Source: Saururus chinensis (lineage: Eukaryota > Streptophyta > Magnoliopsida > Piperales > Saururaceae). From it: a stretch of DNA of 64,000 nucleotides. Every line of letters begins with the position of its first letter. Position 1 is the first letter of the stretch. Both the position numbers and the translations under genes were made by a program. The notes below the pieces were generated by a model, which was given only the letters and a program-made list of their open reading frames with translations, searched no databases and was not told the origin of the DNA. This document shows positions 46,354-58,319 of the stretch, piece after piece. The DNA is taken from NCBI GenBank assembly GCA_035235625.1, contig CP141144.1:44390014-44454013 (forward strand), written 5' to 3'.

Positions 46354-46960
46354 TTGGTGGAGAATGGGTTCTACCCAGAATATGAATGTGAGCCCATCAT
46401 CATCTCTAGGCCGTTCTTGGATGTTCTCATTGGTGAGTGTTGGGACGACTCACAAGAGGTCTTCAACATTAGGGGCAAAAGACTACCCCTTATGGTGGAT
46501 GAAGTGGCAATGATCACAGGTTTGAGTGGAAAAGGGAACTTGTGTAAATTAGAAAGTAGAGAGGGGAAGGTTGCCCAATGCAAGGCAAGGGGCAATTCTA
46601 CAAGAAATTCTTCCAAGAGAAGCGGCCGGAGAAGACATACTTGAAGAAATATTGAAAGAAGTGGCCGCTGACACACGGACTGTGTTAGACAAGGACTTAG
46701 CAGGGTTGGCTATTGTGCACATGGGGGTCTTGGTGTTATTCACACATAGCAACAGAGTCGTATCCCCAGCTTTGTGTGATTACATATATGACTTGTCGGT
46801 CGTGGGGTGCTACAATTGGGCTCAGGCCGTGCATGATATGTTGATGAGAGGCATATCATCAGCCCACCAAAATTTCATGAGTAGACAAGATGAGCGCTCC
46901 GCCATGATTAGAATTCTCATTGGGGTTTCATTTGTGCTCCAAGTAATTCTCGTATTATAG
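46354..46960 (+). pseudogene. DUF1985-like N-terminal part of the MULE protease gene
   Basis: Reads EPIIISRPFLDVLIGECWDD, then FNIRGKRLPLMVDEVAMITG, matching the DUF1985 pattern (F-x-I-x-G ... E-x-A-x-I-T-G-L) that precedes Ulp1 domains in plant transposon proteins. The frame shifts near 46575-46600 and continues as LAGLAIVHMGVLVLFTHSNR and YIYDLSVVGCYNWAQAV, the later part of the domain. A possible intron start follows at ~46960. Function of DUF1985 is unknown. Two frames for one domain mean decay or an unrecognised splice. Confidence 0.65.
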
Positions 46961-47335
46961 ATATCACAATGAGGCACATTTTCTTCTTTCTACTGATACG
47001 ATATTTCTAAAAACACATGTATATCATCGTATCGCTCACACGATATCACTTCGATTGTGTTCACGAAAATATGAGTTATAACACGCATGTAGAAATATCG
47101 TGTGCGTGGTAAGACAATTGATTACCATATCATTTCTATAATGTTACACAATAATGGACTATCATGTAATGGATGACACAAGGTTACCGCGAAGCATGTC
47201 ATACGTAACATGACTAAATTGTCATACTTACACTACTGACCCATTTATTTTGTATTGTCCACCAGGTATAGTTTTACGAGCATACGTCCATATGGGCTCC
47301 CATTGGTCATCCATGTAGCCTGAGGTGCAAGAGAT

Positions 47336-47655
47336 GGCGCGAATTTACCCAACTTTTGAGCGATGTGGAGAAGGCCGCTATGCATGACCCGACCGATGAA
47401 AAGACGAGGAAGAAGCTACTTGCTCATCACCGGATGAGGAAGTGGTATGAGGAGGTGTTCATGCATCTGAAGCCAGACTCCCATGTTATTATGCTAATCA
47501 CACCAATTGCCGAAGAGGCCCATTTGACGGATGGCCAAAGGGCGACCCCGAAGGCGAAGAAGGCAGGTACGCACACAACGATACATAGGACGTCATTGAA
47601 ACCCGTCCATTCCCACCACGACCAGACGTCAGGACATATATAGTCCGGACAGGAC
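47336..47655 (+). pseudogene. Linker exon of the MULE protease gene
   Basis: Open reading MSDVEKAAMHDPTDEKTRKK, then HHRMRKWYEEVFMHL, flanked upstream by CACCAGGTATAGTTTTACGA. Lys/Arg-rich, no known domain. Placed by position between the DUF1985-like and Ulp1-like parts. Confidence 0.4.
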
Positions 47656-48384
47656 ATCATTGAATCATTTGTCATGCTAGTTGATGTCATGACCGAGATT
47701 TGTGATGTAGTTTTGGAGAAGGTTGTTCTGTACGGGGAGTGGGGGTGGAACACTGAGAGATTTGAAGCTATGCTTCAGTGGGTTAAAAATGATTTGAAGG
47801 TGGCAACAAGCCTCATAGAACAGATACAACCCCCATAGGAACCGGAGATAGATCAACAGCATGAACTTCCTCAATCGGAAGTCCCTCATGCATCAACCCC
47901 TCCACCAAGAACCGAAGGTTCTCCGTCAGTTCCGGTCAAGGCAAGAGCTTCAAAATCCATAGAAGCCGATCAACCGTCTGCTCAGGAAAAGCAACCAGTC
48001 CTTGTCCCTCAGTCGGTGGATGTGGGATTCATTTTGAATAAGTACGACATTTTAAACTATTGTGTTCACATGTGGATGATCGTGTAATTGAGCACACGAC
48101 AACCCTAAAAGTCATTATTTAAGAAATACAATTTTGTTGTGGTCTTGTGAACCATCACATGATCACTGAAATAAACGTTTGTTAAGTAAACGATCTAGTT
48201 GTGGTCATGTGATCGTTAACACGATAAGGCCCTTTATTGTGTTTCAGTCAACACGACATGGTGATGTATTGTGTAAAATAAAACATGATAGACTTGCATA
48301 TCGTGTACGTACTAATGCTATTTCTTATATGTAGAAAAAAGGTAGCCGAAAGCTGCCTCCCCAATAAAGAAGAAGGGTCAGAAG

Positions 48385-48654
48385 TTGGAAAAGACCATGA
48401 TAACAAGATTTTTGAAGATAATAAATAAAGAAGTTGTACAATCCTGGGAGGTCCAGAGAGAAACCCGGAAGGTCCAGGAACAGCCCCAGGAGGGACAGGA
48501 ACAACCCCTGGAGGTCGAGCAACAACCCCGGGAGGGACATGAACAACACCTGGAAGGATCGGAACATCCACTAGAGGGACCGAAACAACCCCAAGTATTA
48601 AATAAAGAAGAGGAACGCACAAAACAAAGAAGAAGTTCCTCAGCAAAAAATTAA
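48385..48654 (+). pseudogene. Low-complexity Pro/Gln/Glu repeat exon of the MULE gene
   Basis: Encodes about six 8-residue repeats of the type EGQEQPLE (24-bp DNA unit, CAGGAACARCCCC...GGAGG) at about 48470-48590. Such linkers between domains are common in transposon proteins. The repeat also opens frames on the minus strand, which are artefacts. Confidence 0.5.
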
Positions 48655-49140
48655 ACTGAAATTAAAGTGGAAAGCTTGCCCCTGTCGCACCCTTTCTACC
48701 TATAGTGCCCCAAAAGTTGAGGTACACCATCGTTGAACCACCTGCACAAGGTAAGGAGCAAGCTAAGAAGGTGGCTGCTCAGGGCTCAAAGAAGACGAAA
48801 CTTTTCAGTAGCTACTTAGAGGAGAAGCTAGCCAAGTTTGGACCCATGGAAAGTGTGCAATAGAAGGCAGGTGATGAAGTTCCTTTGGCATTTGTCCTTG
48901 ACCCATACATTATCCCTCCAACATAGCCAAAGTCTACCACACCGGAAGCCGCCAGTAGTAGCAATGCATCATGTACACCTCCAGTTGATGAGGGAGTACT
49001 TGGAGTATCATCAAGGTGATTGACGTGGAAGACAACTCACTGCAGCAAACAAAAATGGAGGAGGTCTGTATGGTGCCACACGACTATTTTGACACGTAGT
49101 TAGTGTTCCACATTGAGATTTAGAAGAATGAAGATCAGGA

Positions 49141-50058
49141 CACCATCATGGATTTTCTGACGCATCCATACAAGTAGTGGCCCGTGGCGACTCTCCCCTA
49201 CATTGACTACCTGCTAAATCAGGAGTGCATAACGAATGAGGTACTATCATTTTTTTGATGATACGTTTTTAAGAAATATCATGTTATTAATCACACGATA
49301 ATGGAAAATACAAAAGTGAACTTTTATATATCACTTTATCAATAACACGACATTGGCTCATATCGTTGTGTGCATAATACGCTAAGTTTCTTCTCAATTG
49401 TTGATGTATGCATAACATGTTTGTTAATACACTCGTAAATTTGTCATGTTATCGGTCTCACGATATAGACACTTATCATGTGATGAATGTCACAACCTGT
49501 CAATCATTGTATCATGACTAACACGATTGCTTTGTTGTAGGTGATAGACATCTTCAACACTATTTGAACGTTGGGACGGCCGACGTTCTGGTGGAGAAAG
49601 TGGGCAAACTCGCCAACTTATTGTTGAGAGGGCTGAATGTTAACACGGAGAGCAGTTTCATTCCGATCTACATCACGGGCCACTCTCTCTTGCTTATTGT
49701 CCGCTGCAAGGAGAAGAGGTTTAGGTGGTATAACCCACTAAAGGGTGACCACGGCCACCACTTTGCAACGGCGGACAACGTCCAAAAACATGTTGCACAA
49801 GGAATGGAGAGGGCCCTTAAGATAAAAGGTGCATCAAAGTGGGCAATGACTAAGATCAATAAATGCCCATATCAAGAAACAAATGAAGATTGTGGTGTCA
49901 TCCTCATGTTCTACATAGCAAAAATGGTAGGGGGCGTTCTTCAGCCTGATTTTAAACAAGTGGAGATAATAGGCTTGTCAGGCCTTAGATATCTACTGCT
50001 ATTCTTCGGGCCCGAATCAAAAGGAAATTTGATCCATATCAAAATGAATTGTAATTAG
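49141..50058 (+). pseudogene. Ulp1-like cysteine protease (C48) of the Mutator-like element
   Basis: A short exon-like part (TIMDFLTHPYK, stop, WPVATLPYIDYLLNQE, ending at GT near 49241) precedes an intron and an open frame of 164 codons at 49564-50058. That frame has ITGHSLLLIVRC (catalytic His), RFRWYNPLKG (Asn at the usual Asp position), and QETNEDCGVILMFYIAK with the Gln and Cys of the active site. The residues after His are SLL where the classic enzymes have W. SUMO-protease domains of this class act on SUMO or SUMO-like modifiers in the nucleus; what they do for MULEs is unknown. The TAG in the first part and the frameshift upstream indicate an inactive gene, although the catalytic core is open. 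Confidence 0.75.
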
Positions 50059-50619
50059 ACAAATGACATCTTACATTATTTATTGACGAAACATAATTAA
50101 TTGACAACTTTGTCTTTTTTAATGCCATATTGTGTAATTATCCATTGGAAATGAACTACATCGTATTATCGTGTTTGTTTTTAAACGATGTCGCATTCAG
50201 TCATGTGTCCAAACGGACGATCATTTTGAGATCATGTTAGTAAGCATACAATCGCCATTTTATTACTTGGATATAGTCGGCCGTTGAAGACATCATGTAT
50301 TTGATAAAAAAAATGTACCACTATACTGTCCCAGAAAATGTGTATCACAATTGTCACTTACGTCGTGTGTTCATTCAAACGACATCAAGTATATCGTATA
50401 ATTGATGCCACAAAATGATGCATAAGAAATCTTTATCGTGTTATTACAAAGTTGATTGGCGCATTAGTCGTGTATCCCAATGTATGATCTCCATATCATT
50501 ATAGAACATTTTGAAAAAAAGATAATAATAAATAATGAACTAAACAACCCCTTCATATCACTTGCTCCGTCTCAGCGCCAGCGGTCAGTCGTTGTCAGAT
50601 ATCCTTGCAGAATCCTCGA

Positions 50620-50838
50620 CTAGGCAATACATATGTCACAGAACATTTGTGACATTGACATAACACCAATGGATGAACCCGTTCCCATCATAGGCTGGGG
50701 AGGACCGCTTATGACGGGTGACAGGATCATCATTTGGTGCGCTAGCAATGTCCCGAAGGTTTCGTCGAGGCGCATGCGATTTGTGGGATAGCAATCAATT
50801 GCTCCGTCTCGTCCTCCTCTTGAATTCGGTAAGCACAT
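50620..50838 (-). pseudogene. Transposase C-terminal tail, M2
   Basis: Minus-strand frame with LDETFGTLLAHQMMILSPV and TGSSIGVMSMSQMFCDICI. A similar tail is in M1. No known domain; assignment by position after the zinc knuckle. Confidence 0.35.
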
Positions 50839-51335
50839 GGGTCACAATTATATATATATGCAAGGTGAGAGGGTTATGAACCGTCGGGTAATGGAAGTTA
50901 TTGAAACACCGAAAATTGTGGTGACTCTTCTGGAATTGGGTAGTTAATATCATGCTATTGTCGTGTGTTTGCGCACATGACATGACCAATATTGTGTACT
51001 TTGTGAAACGATTATGAAAAAGAATTTATTATCGTATGTTCTTATAGTGTAATTAGTAACATGTAACCCCTTTGAATGTGTTGTTGATTACACGATATAT
51101 ATACAATATACCATATATATAACTTATTGTGTTTCTGACAACACGTTAATTACATATTTTGTTTTGTCGATGACACGCTACATATACAAAACTTTAGCTG
51201 AAGAACGAGGGTGGAAAAGGTAACCTAGATCGATGCTCCCCTTCCTTGCGTTATTTTCCTGTTGCATTATTCAACCTCGGTTGGCTTGTAGTTGGTACAT
51301 TTGCCCCATCGGGAGGTTCCCCTTGTGCGCTGGTA

Positions 51336-51640
51336 CATCTTGTGCGGTTGTGACCCAACTACTCGCATGCTCCACATTTTCGTGGGGCTTTGACGTTTTT
51401 TTGTGACTATCCGATTTTTTGTAGGATGCCCCCACTACTTCTATGAGATAGGTAGGCTGAATGTAGGCATAACTCCAGCTAGTGCCTACTGGTTCCTATC
51501 CTTCGTTGGGTGTAATGGCTCTAGATAGGTTAGTTTGTATACTTCAGTAGAGTACCATCTTTCACAGTAGTAGTTAGACACATAGAAGTGTTTGCATGCT
51601 TACATGGTAACCCTAGATGTTGAAACTTTCCACATGTGCA
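51336..51640 (-). pseudogene. SWIM finger and CCHC zinc knuckle of the MURA transposase
   Basis: Minus strand: CTCGKFQHLGLPCKHA (about 51640-51593) is a SWIM finger (C-x-C ... C-x-H). At 51377-51336 the codons read CGACE, TAG, LGHNRTRC, a C-x2-C-x4-H-x4-C knuckle with one stop inside. This order is typical for the end of plant MURA proteins. Frames between the two do not agree, so the gene is broken here. Confidence 0.75.
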
Positions 51641-51929
51641 AATCTGGTCAACCAGATTGACCACATCATATTAATAAAATATTGTGAGAATGAACTCATG
51701 ATAAAAAAACAATGTCGTGCCATCAATGACATGACCCCATAAGGCTTACATACAGCCGTGCAACTAAAACGAACACACAAACACGATATGAACAATTAAC
51801 ATAGAAACGTACACACGATACGAACAACAACGTATGTATCAAATGTACTTCGTGATATAGTGAGTTAACCTGGAATTCATACATTGACACAAACAATAGA
51901 ATCACATTCTTTGCTTCTTCTCGCCTGTT

Positions 51930-52637
51930 TTAGATGTGTTTGTGGGCAAATAGCGTTAAATCTTCCGTCATATTCTGGCCGTTTATCCAATGTTTACCAA
52001 ATAATGCGGTCGTGTGTTCCATTGTGTGCTCAATTAACCGAGTTATAGGCATCGATCTGGCTTTTTTGAACATTGCATTGACACTTTCAGACCTGTTTGA
52101 GCTGAGGGTCCCATATCTTTTCCCTGAAAATGTGACATTGGCCCAGTGCTCCGAACCTATCTTATTTAACCAAGCATATACTTCGAGATTACATTCTTTA
52201 ATGTTACTCATTGTTTCATCATACACATTATGTCTGAAAGTTTTAGCTACAACATGGAGCTGGTTCTTTAGGTAGTTGTCTTTGAATCTGTCCAGCATAT
52301 TTGCTGCTGTGTGGCAGATGCAATATTTGTGGTGTGTAGATAGGAAAAACCGTTGAACAACATTTGTCAATCCCTTATGTCTATAAAAAGTGATTGTATC
52401 AAACTCAGCTAGAGGATCAGAAAATAGATGATTTCTAAGCAACTCAAGAAACCAGCACCATGTTTTCTCGCACTTGTTCTCAACCATTGCAAATGTGACA
52501 CACAACATACTATTGTTCCCGTCTAGTGCAGTTGCTATCAATAGTTGTTCATGATACTTTCCTTTCAAGAAAGTTACATCTACAGTAAGCAACGGCCTCA
52601 GTATTGTTCTAAAAGCTCTCGCAACTGGACCAAACAT
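51930..52637 (-). pseudogene. MULE transposase catalytic domain
   Basis: 236-codon open frame. LLTVDVTFLKGKYHEQLL gives the first catalytic Asp (residue 20), and ATALDGNNSMLCVTFAMVE and WCWFLELL follow as in PF10551-type MULE transposases. The second Asp, normally in SDRHKGL, is Tyr here (FYRHKGL, residue 85), which should abolish catalysis. The H-x2-C-x2-H motif (HKYCICH) and the Glu region (SSNRSESVNAMF) are present. The start shown is the first Met of the open segment, not the gene start; the true N-terminus lies upstream, at about 54500. Confidence 0.85.
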
Positions 52638-53280
52638 CCAAAATACTTATTTGACATCGTACCCAACTAAAGGTCCAGGAATATCACATGATCTCACTGG
52701 AACAACTACACTTCATAGATTTATATATTCTATCTGCTTTCCGTAAGAAGGAAGTATGCGGTAGGATTCGTCTGGATCCCCATCTATGAAATCAGTTAGT
52801 GCTTTACCTGCACGATCGAATACACTTTAGTAAAGGTTATACAATTGTGGCTTTCATCACGTTCCTGATCACATGACATCGATTGTAGTTGTGAGATCGT
52901 AAACCATGAATGATGACTCATTGTGTTTATGGTAAGACAATATTTACGTATGTCATGTGAAAACAAAATGAGAGTGTATTATCAGCGTGTTATCGATAAC
53001 ACGATAGACTAACATATCATAACACTAAATCAACGCTTCAATTAGTCTAATACATTACCTGCACGCCAACATTTCTTGTAGTTCGCAGTTATACCTTTTG
53101 AAATATAACTTGATATGATCTTAGGTATAATGTCTACTGAGTCTTTAAATAGGCCGTAACATTTTCTCGCAATCTAAAGGTGCGATGCTAGGGGATGGTC
53201 AATTGACTTCCTTTGGGTTCCACATGAATGGTTTGACACTAACCTTGTGACAGTCACATGATCTCCTATATTTGAAGCCC

Positions 53281-53757
53281 TTATGTACTAGTCACAAGAA
53301 TGATTAAGCACTTTGCGGCGTACATATTCCTGTTTGTATCTAGAGCACGGTATGTGAAATTCGCCTTTATTGTTAAGTCGATCAACACCCTCTTGAAATG
53401 CAATAGGCTGAGAAAAAGTGTGCCCAATTTGAGGAGCTTCAAGTAATCCTTTGGTTGTAAACTGCTTGTCATTTGATGGCCTTCACCAATATTCAGTTCC
53501 AACATGTTTAAATCATCCATTATATCCCACTCTGCCTCTGCCTCCTTCTCAACGTCAGCGTAATTGGGGACCTTATTGTTTCTGAATTCTTCGTGGTCAG
53601 ACATACTTTCCATGTCAACTATATCATTATTGTACCACTGATCATCACCCCACATATTTTCAAGTTCTTCACCTTCTTCACCATCGTAATTATAAGGGCT
53701 ATATAGAGGTTCATAGTTATGAAATGAAGTCTTTGTCCCACCCATCATTGGTGACAA
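53281..53757 (-). pseudogene. MURA transposase acidic region and DNA-binding domain
   Basis: An acidic stretch (EEGEELENMWGDD, DMESMSDHEE) is followed by LFLSLLHFKRVLIDLTIKAN and FTYRALDTNRNMYAAKCL, the start of the MuDR DNA-binding domain (F-x-A-hydrophobic ... Y-x-A-K-C). The frame is lost right after KCL. Confidence 0.7.
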
Positions 53758-54210
53758 TTCCTCTAATTGACTTCTATCTCAGGTTCTATAGTCATTGGAT
53801 TGGTGCAAGATGATTGACATGGATTTCCTGAGGGATCCCGGTCCTCCCAATCTACATTGCACATTATAGTGTTAAAAAATGCGACATCACTCGACTTTGT
53901 GTATTTGATTACACGCTTACAATTCAAATCATGTTGCCGTTACCATGATAGGAATGCATGTCGTGTAATTACATCTATGCTGAAAATAAATATTGTTATA
54001 TTGCATGTGTATGTTATATCATTACTAATGCGATATATTATAAATCGTGTTTCTTGGTTAACACGACATAATTTGAACGTCATATATCGTGTGCTCACGT
54101 ACATGATAAAGATCAATCTCGTGTATTCTAAAGTTTTGTTGTTACTTGGCAATTTTAAATGACAACTGCGTTTCATTGACTTTGGTTTGAAATCTGACAT
54201 TAGAGCTTGG

Positions 54211-54540
54211 CTAATCCATTACGACTGATGATTTAGCTCTTTTTACCATCTGGTTCCTTTCTACAGATGGTGATTTGTCACCGTTATTGAGCTCTTTCAT
54301 CTTGGCATATAATAATAACACCTCTTTATTCACCTCCTTATGAATGGAGAACACAAATTGGAGGTCCTCATCATCTTCTAATTCATATATCATGGATGAT
54401 TGTGAAGATGGAATTAAATACTTCAAAGTGACATTACCATTGATGGCAAGTTGTGCTTTGACTTGAATGAGCAGTTAGCTGAACCTCACTGATAGATCAA
54501 TGTTCATCAACCGTGCCTTTCTACCTATATACATGTCATC
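54211..54540 (-). pseudogene. MURA transposase N-terminus (PB1-like) in M2
   Basis: MKYLIPSSQSSMIYELEDD and EDLQFVFSIHKEVNKEVL match the M1 copy at 43611-44018. Upstream frames are broken (the residues before MKYL are shifted). Confidence 0.65.
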
Positions 54541-54932
54541 ATTGCCTACCTCTCTGTTGTAATGTATGCAAATACCGATTCTATCCATAATCATTGTAAA
54601 GGGGGATCCAATCTACGAAATGCAACCTTTGGAGCTCTCAAACAGCGTCTGCGGTGTCAATAAATATTTTTTTTCTTGTTGAAGGATGCTCGCTGAGGAG
54701 TCACCGCCGGTCACCTCTTGCCGATAACTTCCTTTGGCCGCCGATGAGTCCCAGCGAACCGGAATGGTGCAACACTATTCTAGTGTTTATTTATTATATA
54801 ACATATGGGATAGTGGAAATCTAAGGGCAATTTTGTCCATAAATAGGTCATATGACATTTGTGTTTAAAATCTAGGGAAAATAGAAATTTTCATTCTTTG
54901 GCCAGGTAATACGGAAAAAACTCTTATTCTAA

Positions 54933-56159
54933 ATGCCTATATAGTGGATCATTAAAACTTGTTTATTTGTTTATATAGTGGATCATTAAAACTTGTTTGT
55001 TTATATCTATATATATATAAACTGGTTAAAAAAGTCTATGTAAAGCTTTTATCCTTTTTTTAACTCAACCTGAATTCAAGTCACCATAACTCGCATAAGG
55101 AAGAAATTGTGGACATCATGATCACAAGGTCTACAATTTGACAATTTCCCCTTTCATTATTGGGCAAAAAATGCATAACATCCTGCCAAGTATTGATGGC
55201 TGTTGGGACCACAAGGTCCACAACTTAGACAATGTCCCCTTTCGTTATCGTGGACAAAAATGCAAAACATCCTGCAAGTATTGAGCCATCTTGACTCACT
55301 AGTTGCCTTGGAGTCTATTAGTGAAGACAATCTCATGACATGTAACGTCGGGCGAACGGTATCGTAAGCATTATTGGATTTTCTTGACTTGACTGGGTTG
55401 TGTCAAGTAATAGGACGACCTCTTTGTTGGCCATTGAAAGCTTCAGCTGATGAAAAGGAATTAAGACGTATGTAGATTATGGAGACTATGTTGTGTAAAT
55501 TTACTAATTTCTGGAGACTGAAATTCCTTTGATCAGTAATTTTTTTTACGTTTTACCATTCGGTCATTAATGATGCATATTTGTTGCTTGCACCATAGCC
55601 ATAGGACTCTAGGTTCATGGGTTTTGGACATTGGACATGAAGTAAGTGTGTTGTTGTTACGACCTTACACTGACTAATACTCCCCTGTCCTATATTAATA
55701 GCTACATTTGGAAAAATTGTGTTTTTTGTTAAATGGTGAAACCAACGTTTAAGAGAATAAAAAAAAAGCTTATCATACTCTTTTTTTCGACTCCAAAGAT
55801 TAATTTTGTGCAAATGACATATTCTCAATCTATCATGATTGTGTTCAAGAAATTTGTAGCAATGCAGAGGGCCGCAAAGGTTGAATATAAGGTGGTTTTG
55901 AAATCTTCTTTTATTTAGGGCAAGATATTCCATACATCTAATTTTAGCAGTTTCAACTCCAAGTTAAACAGATATTTGATCAATATCAACTAAATTTATT
56001 ACTTGAGAAAAGTGTATATGACTGAATAAATATTAACAATCGTTTCTCTTTGGTTTGTAGGTAAACTCATAAAATGTTGTTCAAGGCAAGGGTATAGTCA
56101 CATATTTCAATAATCATTCGTCTTTTACAGATAATTGAGAAAAGTGAGGTTCATTTGAA
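54933..56159. other. Intergenic with two short tandem duplications
   Basis: A ~37-bp unit (TATATAGTGGATCATTAAAA and following) occurs twice at 54938-55000. A ~100-bp unit (CACAAGGTCYACAA ... CATCCTGC) occurs twice at about 55110-55285. A Stowaway-like end (ACTCCCCTGTCCTATATTAA) lies near 55679. No gene recognised. Confidence 0.5.
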
Positions 56160-56553
56160 ACCTACTCTATTCTAGGAATTAAACAGATTCTGTGGAAGAG
56201 AGAAGGAATTAACATTTCCTTTCCGCATTTGGAGATCACTCTTTAAGTATTTATAGAAGGTCTATCCGCAGGTTACTAGTGGATCCACCAAAGAGCCACT
56301 ATTATCAATTTCTTTGCAATTTCACTATCTTCACCTGATGCAACCTCCAAACCCAGATCTCTTTCTTGAGCTAAATGTTGATAAACCCATTCAGGGAAGT
56401 AAATTTTGATAGCTTGCTACACATCTGTATCTATGTTCTTCCTGCTTCCAACCATTTCAATCAACTACATTCCAAAGCTATATGTCTGATTTGAAGGATG
56501 CACATTTCCAAAGTTCCGTGAGAATATTTTAAGTGCAATATAAACCATGGTAC
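56160..56553 (-). pseudogene. LRK10-like kinase C-lobe fragment
   Basis: Minus strand from 56553: GTMVYIALKIFSRNFGNV, then TYSFGM, EMVGSRKNIDTDV, IYFPEWVYQHLAQERDLGLE and ASGEDSEIAKKLIIVALW, PADRPS, and in another frame QMRKGNVNSFSLPQNLFNS. This follows the C-lobe of the kinase at 19714-21730 residue by residue (GTMGYIAPEVFSRNFGNV and so on), with APE changed to ALK, several stops and a frameshift. It is cut off at 56553 by a copia LTR, so the ectodomain and N-lobe are missing. Confidence 0.85.
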
Positions 56554-57013
56554 TGTAGGGGAATAGAACAGCCCGTACTAGAGTAGAATATTATTCTCTG
56601 GATCTGGGCAACCGAGTAGAGATATACTATGCTTTGGTTCGCAGTGGGTGAATGAATCGTAGGGATGACAATAGAAAACAAACAAGAACATAGGGAATTA
56701 TGTGGTTCAGCCTTGCTACCAACATCTACGAGACCACACAATTCCACTACATAGAGAATCAAATACAAGAGAGTATTACAAGATTTCTCTCAGCACCTCT
56801 CACACAACTCACAGATGAAATATCGCCCCTCTTCTTCCCTCTGGTGGGTGGCAACTTCCTCTCTGTGCTTGGAGACCTGCTCTCCTCTGGTGCGTGGCGG
56901 CTTGTTCTCACAAAACCAGTCCATCACATTTTGCCCTCTCTAATCCTCTTATATTAGGTTTACGAAGCAGAAGGATAAAACTGCCCCTCCGTAATTAGGG
57001 CTCATCGCCAACA
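56554..57013 (-). mobile_element. Ty1-copia LTR (minus orientation)
   Basis: On the minus strand it starts TGTTGGCGATGAG directly after a purine tract (CTCAAGGGGAGAT) and ends CTATTCCCCTACA, with TG...CA termini, 460 bp. Flank GGTAC at 56549-56553 would be the target duplication; the other LTR is not in place to confirm it. Confidence 0.75.
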
Positions 57014-57680
57014 ATCTCCCCTTGAGACCTAATTGCTTGAAATCTTCATCCACAATTCTCCCACTCAAAATGATCCTTGTCAAATCAATTCTTAGATAGA
57101 GCCAATTGCAAGCAAGACAATTGCTTCACTCATATCTAATGTAACTTTGTGATAACCACCATCCTTCTAGTGTACAAGACCGATGGCGGTTTAGTAAAAG
57201 TTTAATTTCTCCATCGTCACCACTTAGTGAACATATCTGCTGGATTCTCCTTAGTATGTATCTTCTCCAAGAAGACCTTCTTTTCTTCAACAAGTTCTCT
57301 TTCAAAATGATATTTGATTTCAATATGTTTCATTCTAGCATGAAACATATTGTTCTTTGTCATATCAATTGCACTCTTGTTATCACAATAGAGTACACAT
57401 CTCTCTTGAGATTTTGCCAACTCCTTCAATAATGCTTTTAACCACATCTTCATTTTGCAAGCTTCAATAGGTGCAATATTATACGTTGCCTCACCAGATG
57501 AATTAATCATAGTTTTCTACAATTGTGATTGCCAAGCAACTGCACCACTGCCTAATGTGAAGACAAAGCTTGAGGTACTTCTCCTATTATCTAAATTACC
57601 TCCATAATTTAAATTAACAAAACCAACCAGCTTAATTTTGGAATTCTCACGAAAATGCAAAGGCATACCTGAGGAATCCT
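57014..57680 (-). pseudogene. Ty1-copia RNase H end of pol
   Basis: Minus strand: VGFVNLNYGGNLDNRRSTSS, FVFTLGSGAVAWQSQL, one stop, then EATYNIAPIEACKMKMWLKA, VLYCDNKSAIDMTKNNMFHA, HIEIKYHFERELV and IHTKENPADMFTK, the RNase H pattern of copia polyproteins including the Asp-rich YCDN motif. The rest of pol is missing because a CACTA element begins at 57681. Confidence 0.85.
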
Positions 57681-58319
57681 CACTACAACAAAATATACTA
57701 TTAGCGACGTTTTTTATTAGCGACGCAAAACTAAGCGTCGCTAAAAATTAATAATTCCAACACATTAAGTGTCGCTAATAGTCATATATTAGTGACGCTT
57801 AATATAAAGAGTCACTAATACAATTAGTATTAGCGACACTTAATATTATGTGTCGCTAATAGTTATGTTATTAGTGACACTTTGAACAAGCGTTACTAAA
57901 AGATATATTTATTAAATTATTTTAAAAACATTCATAACTATTAGCGACACTTTTTCTTAAGCGTCACTAATAGTTTTAACAATAGCGATGCTTATGAAAA
58001 AGCGTCGCTAAGCATTACTCTATTAGCGAGCGACGCTTAACTCAAATGTCCCTAATGGTTATAAATTTAAAATAAAAAAAATTAGAACTAATAACGACGC
58101 TTATAAACAAGCATTGCTAATATCTTTATTAATTAATTTCATTTTAAAAAATAAATATATAATAAATTTTAAAAAAAAATTAAAATATACGTTTTAAATA
58201 TAATATATTTTATTCAGTATTGACTATTTGTATAAATAATAAATAAATATTAAATTTGAAATAAAAGGAAGTGTCAATAATAGATTAAACTTTCACTATT
58301 TAAATATAATATTTATTTA

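Larger units (their letters stand above)
45323..54923. mobile_element. Mutator-like element M2 with Ulp1-type protease and transposase genes
   Basis: Terminal inverted repeats ~100-150 bp: left GAATTTTTTCCATATTGCCT matches the reverse complement of the right end, GAGTTTTTTCCGTATTACCT. Flanks ATGTTCTAA (45314-45322) and TTATTCTAA (54924-54932) agree at 7 of 9 bases, the target length of Mutator elements. Plus strand: DUF1985-like and Ulp1-like gene (46354-50058). Minus strand: MURA-type transposase (about 54530 to 50620). The two genes converge. Plant MULEs carrying a Ulp1-like gene (Kaonashi type) are known; this one is decayed. M1 is a deleted relative 1 kb away. Confidence 0.85.

Noticed and set aside
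48248..48646. Minus-strand Val/Pro-rich frame opposite the Gln/Glu repeat
   Set aside because: It is the antisense of the 24-bp coding repeat of the plus-strand MULE gene.
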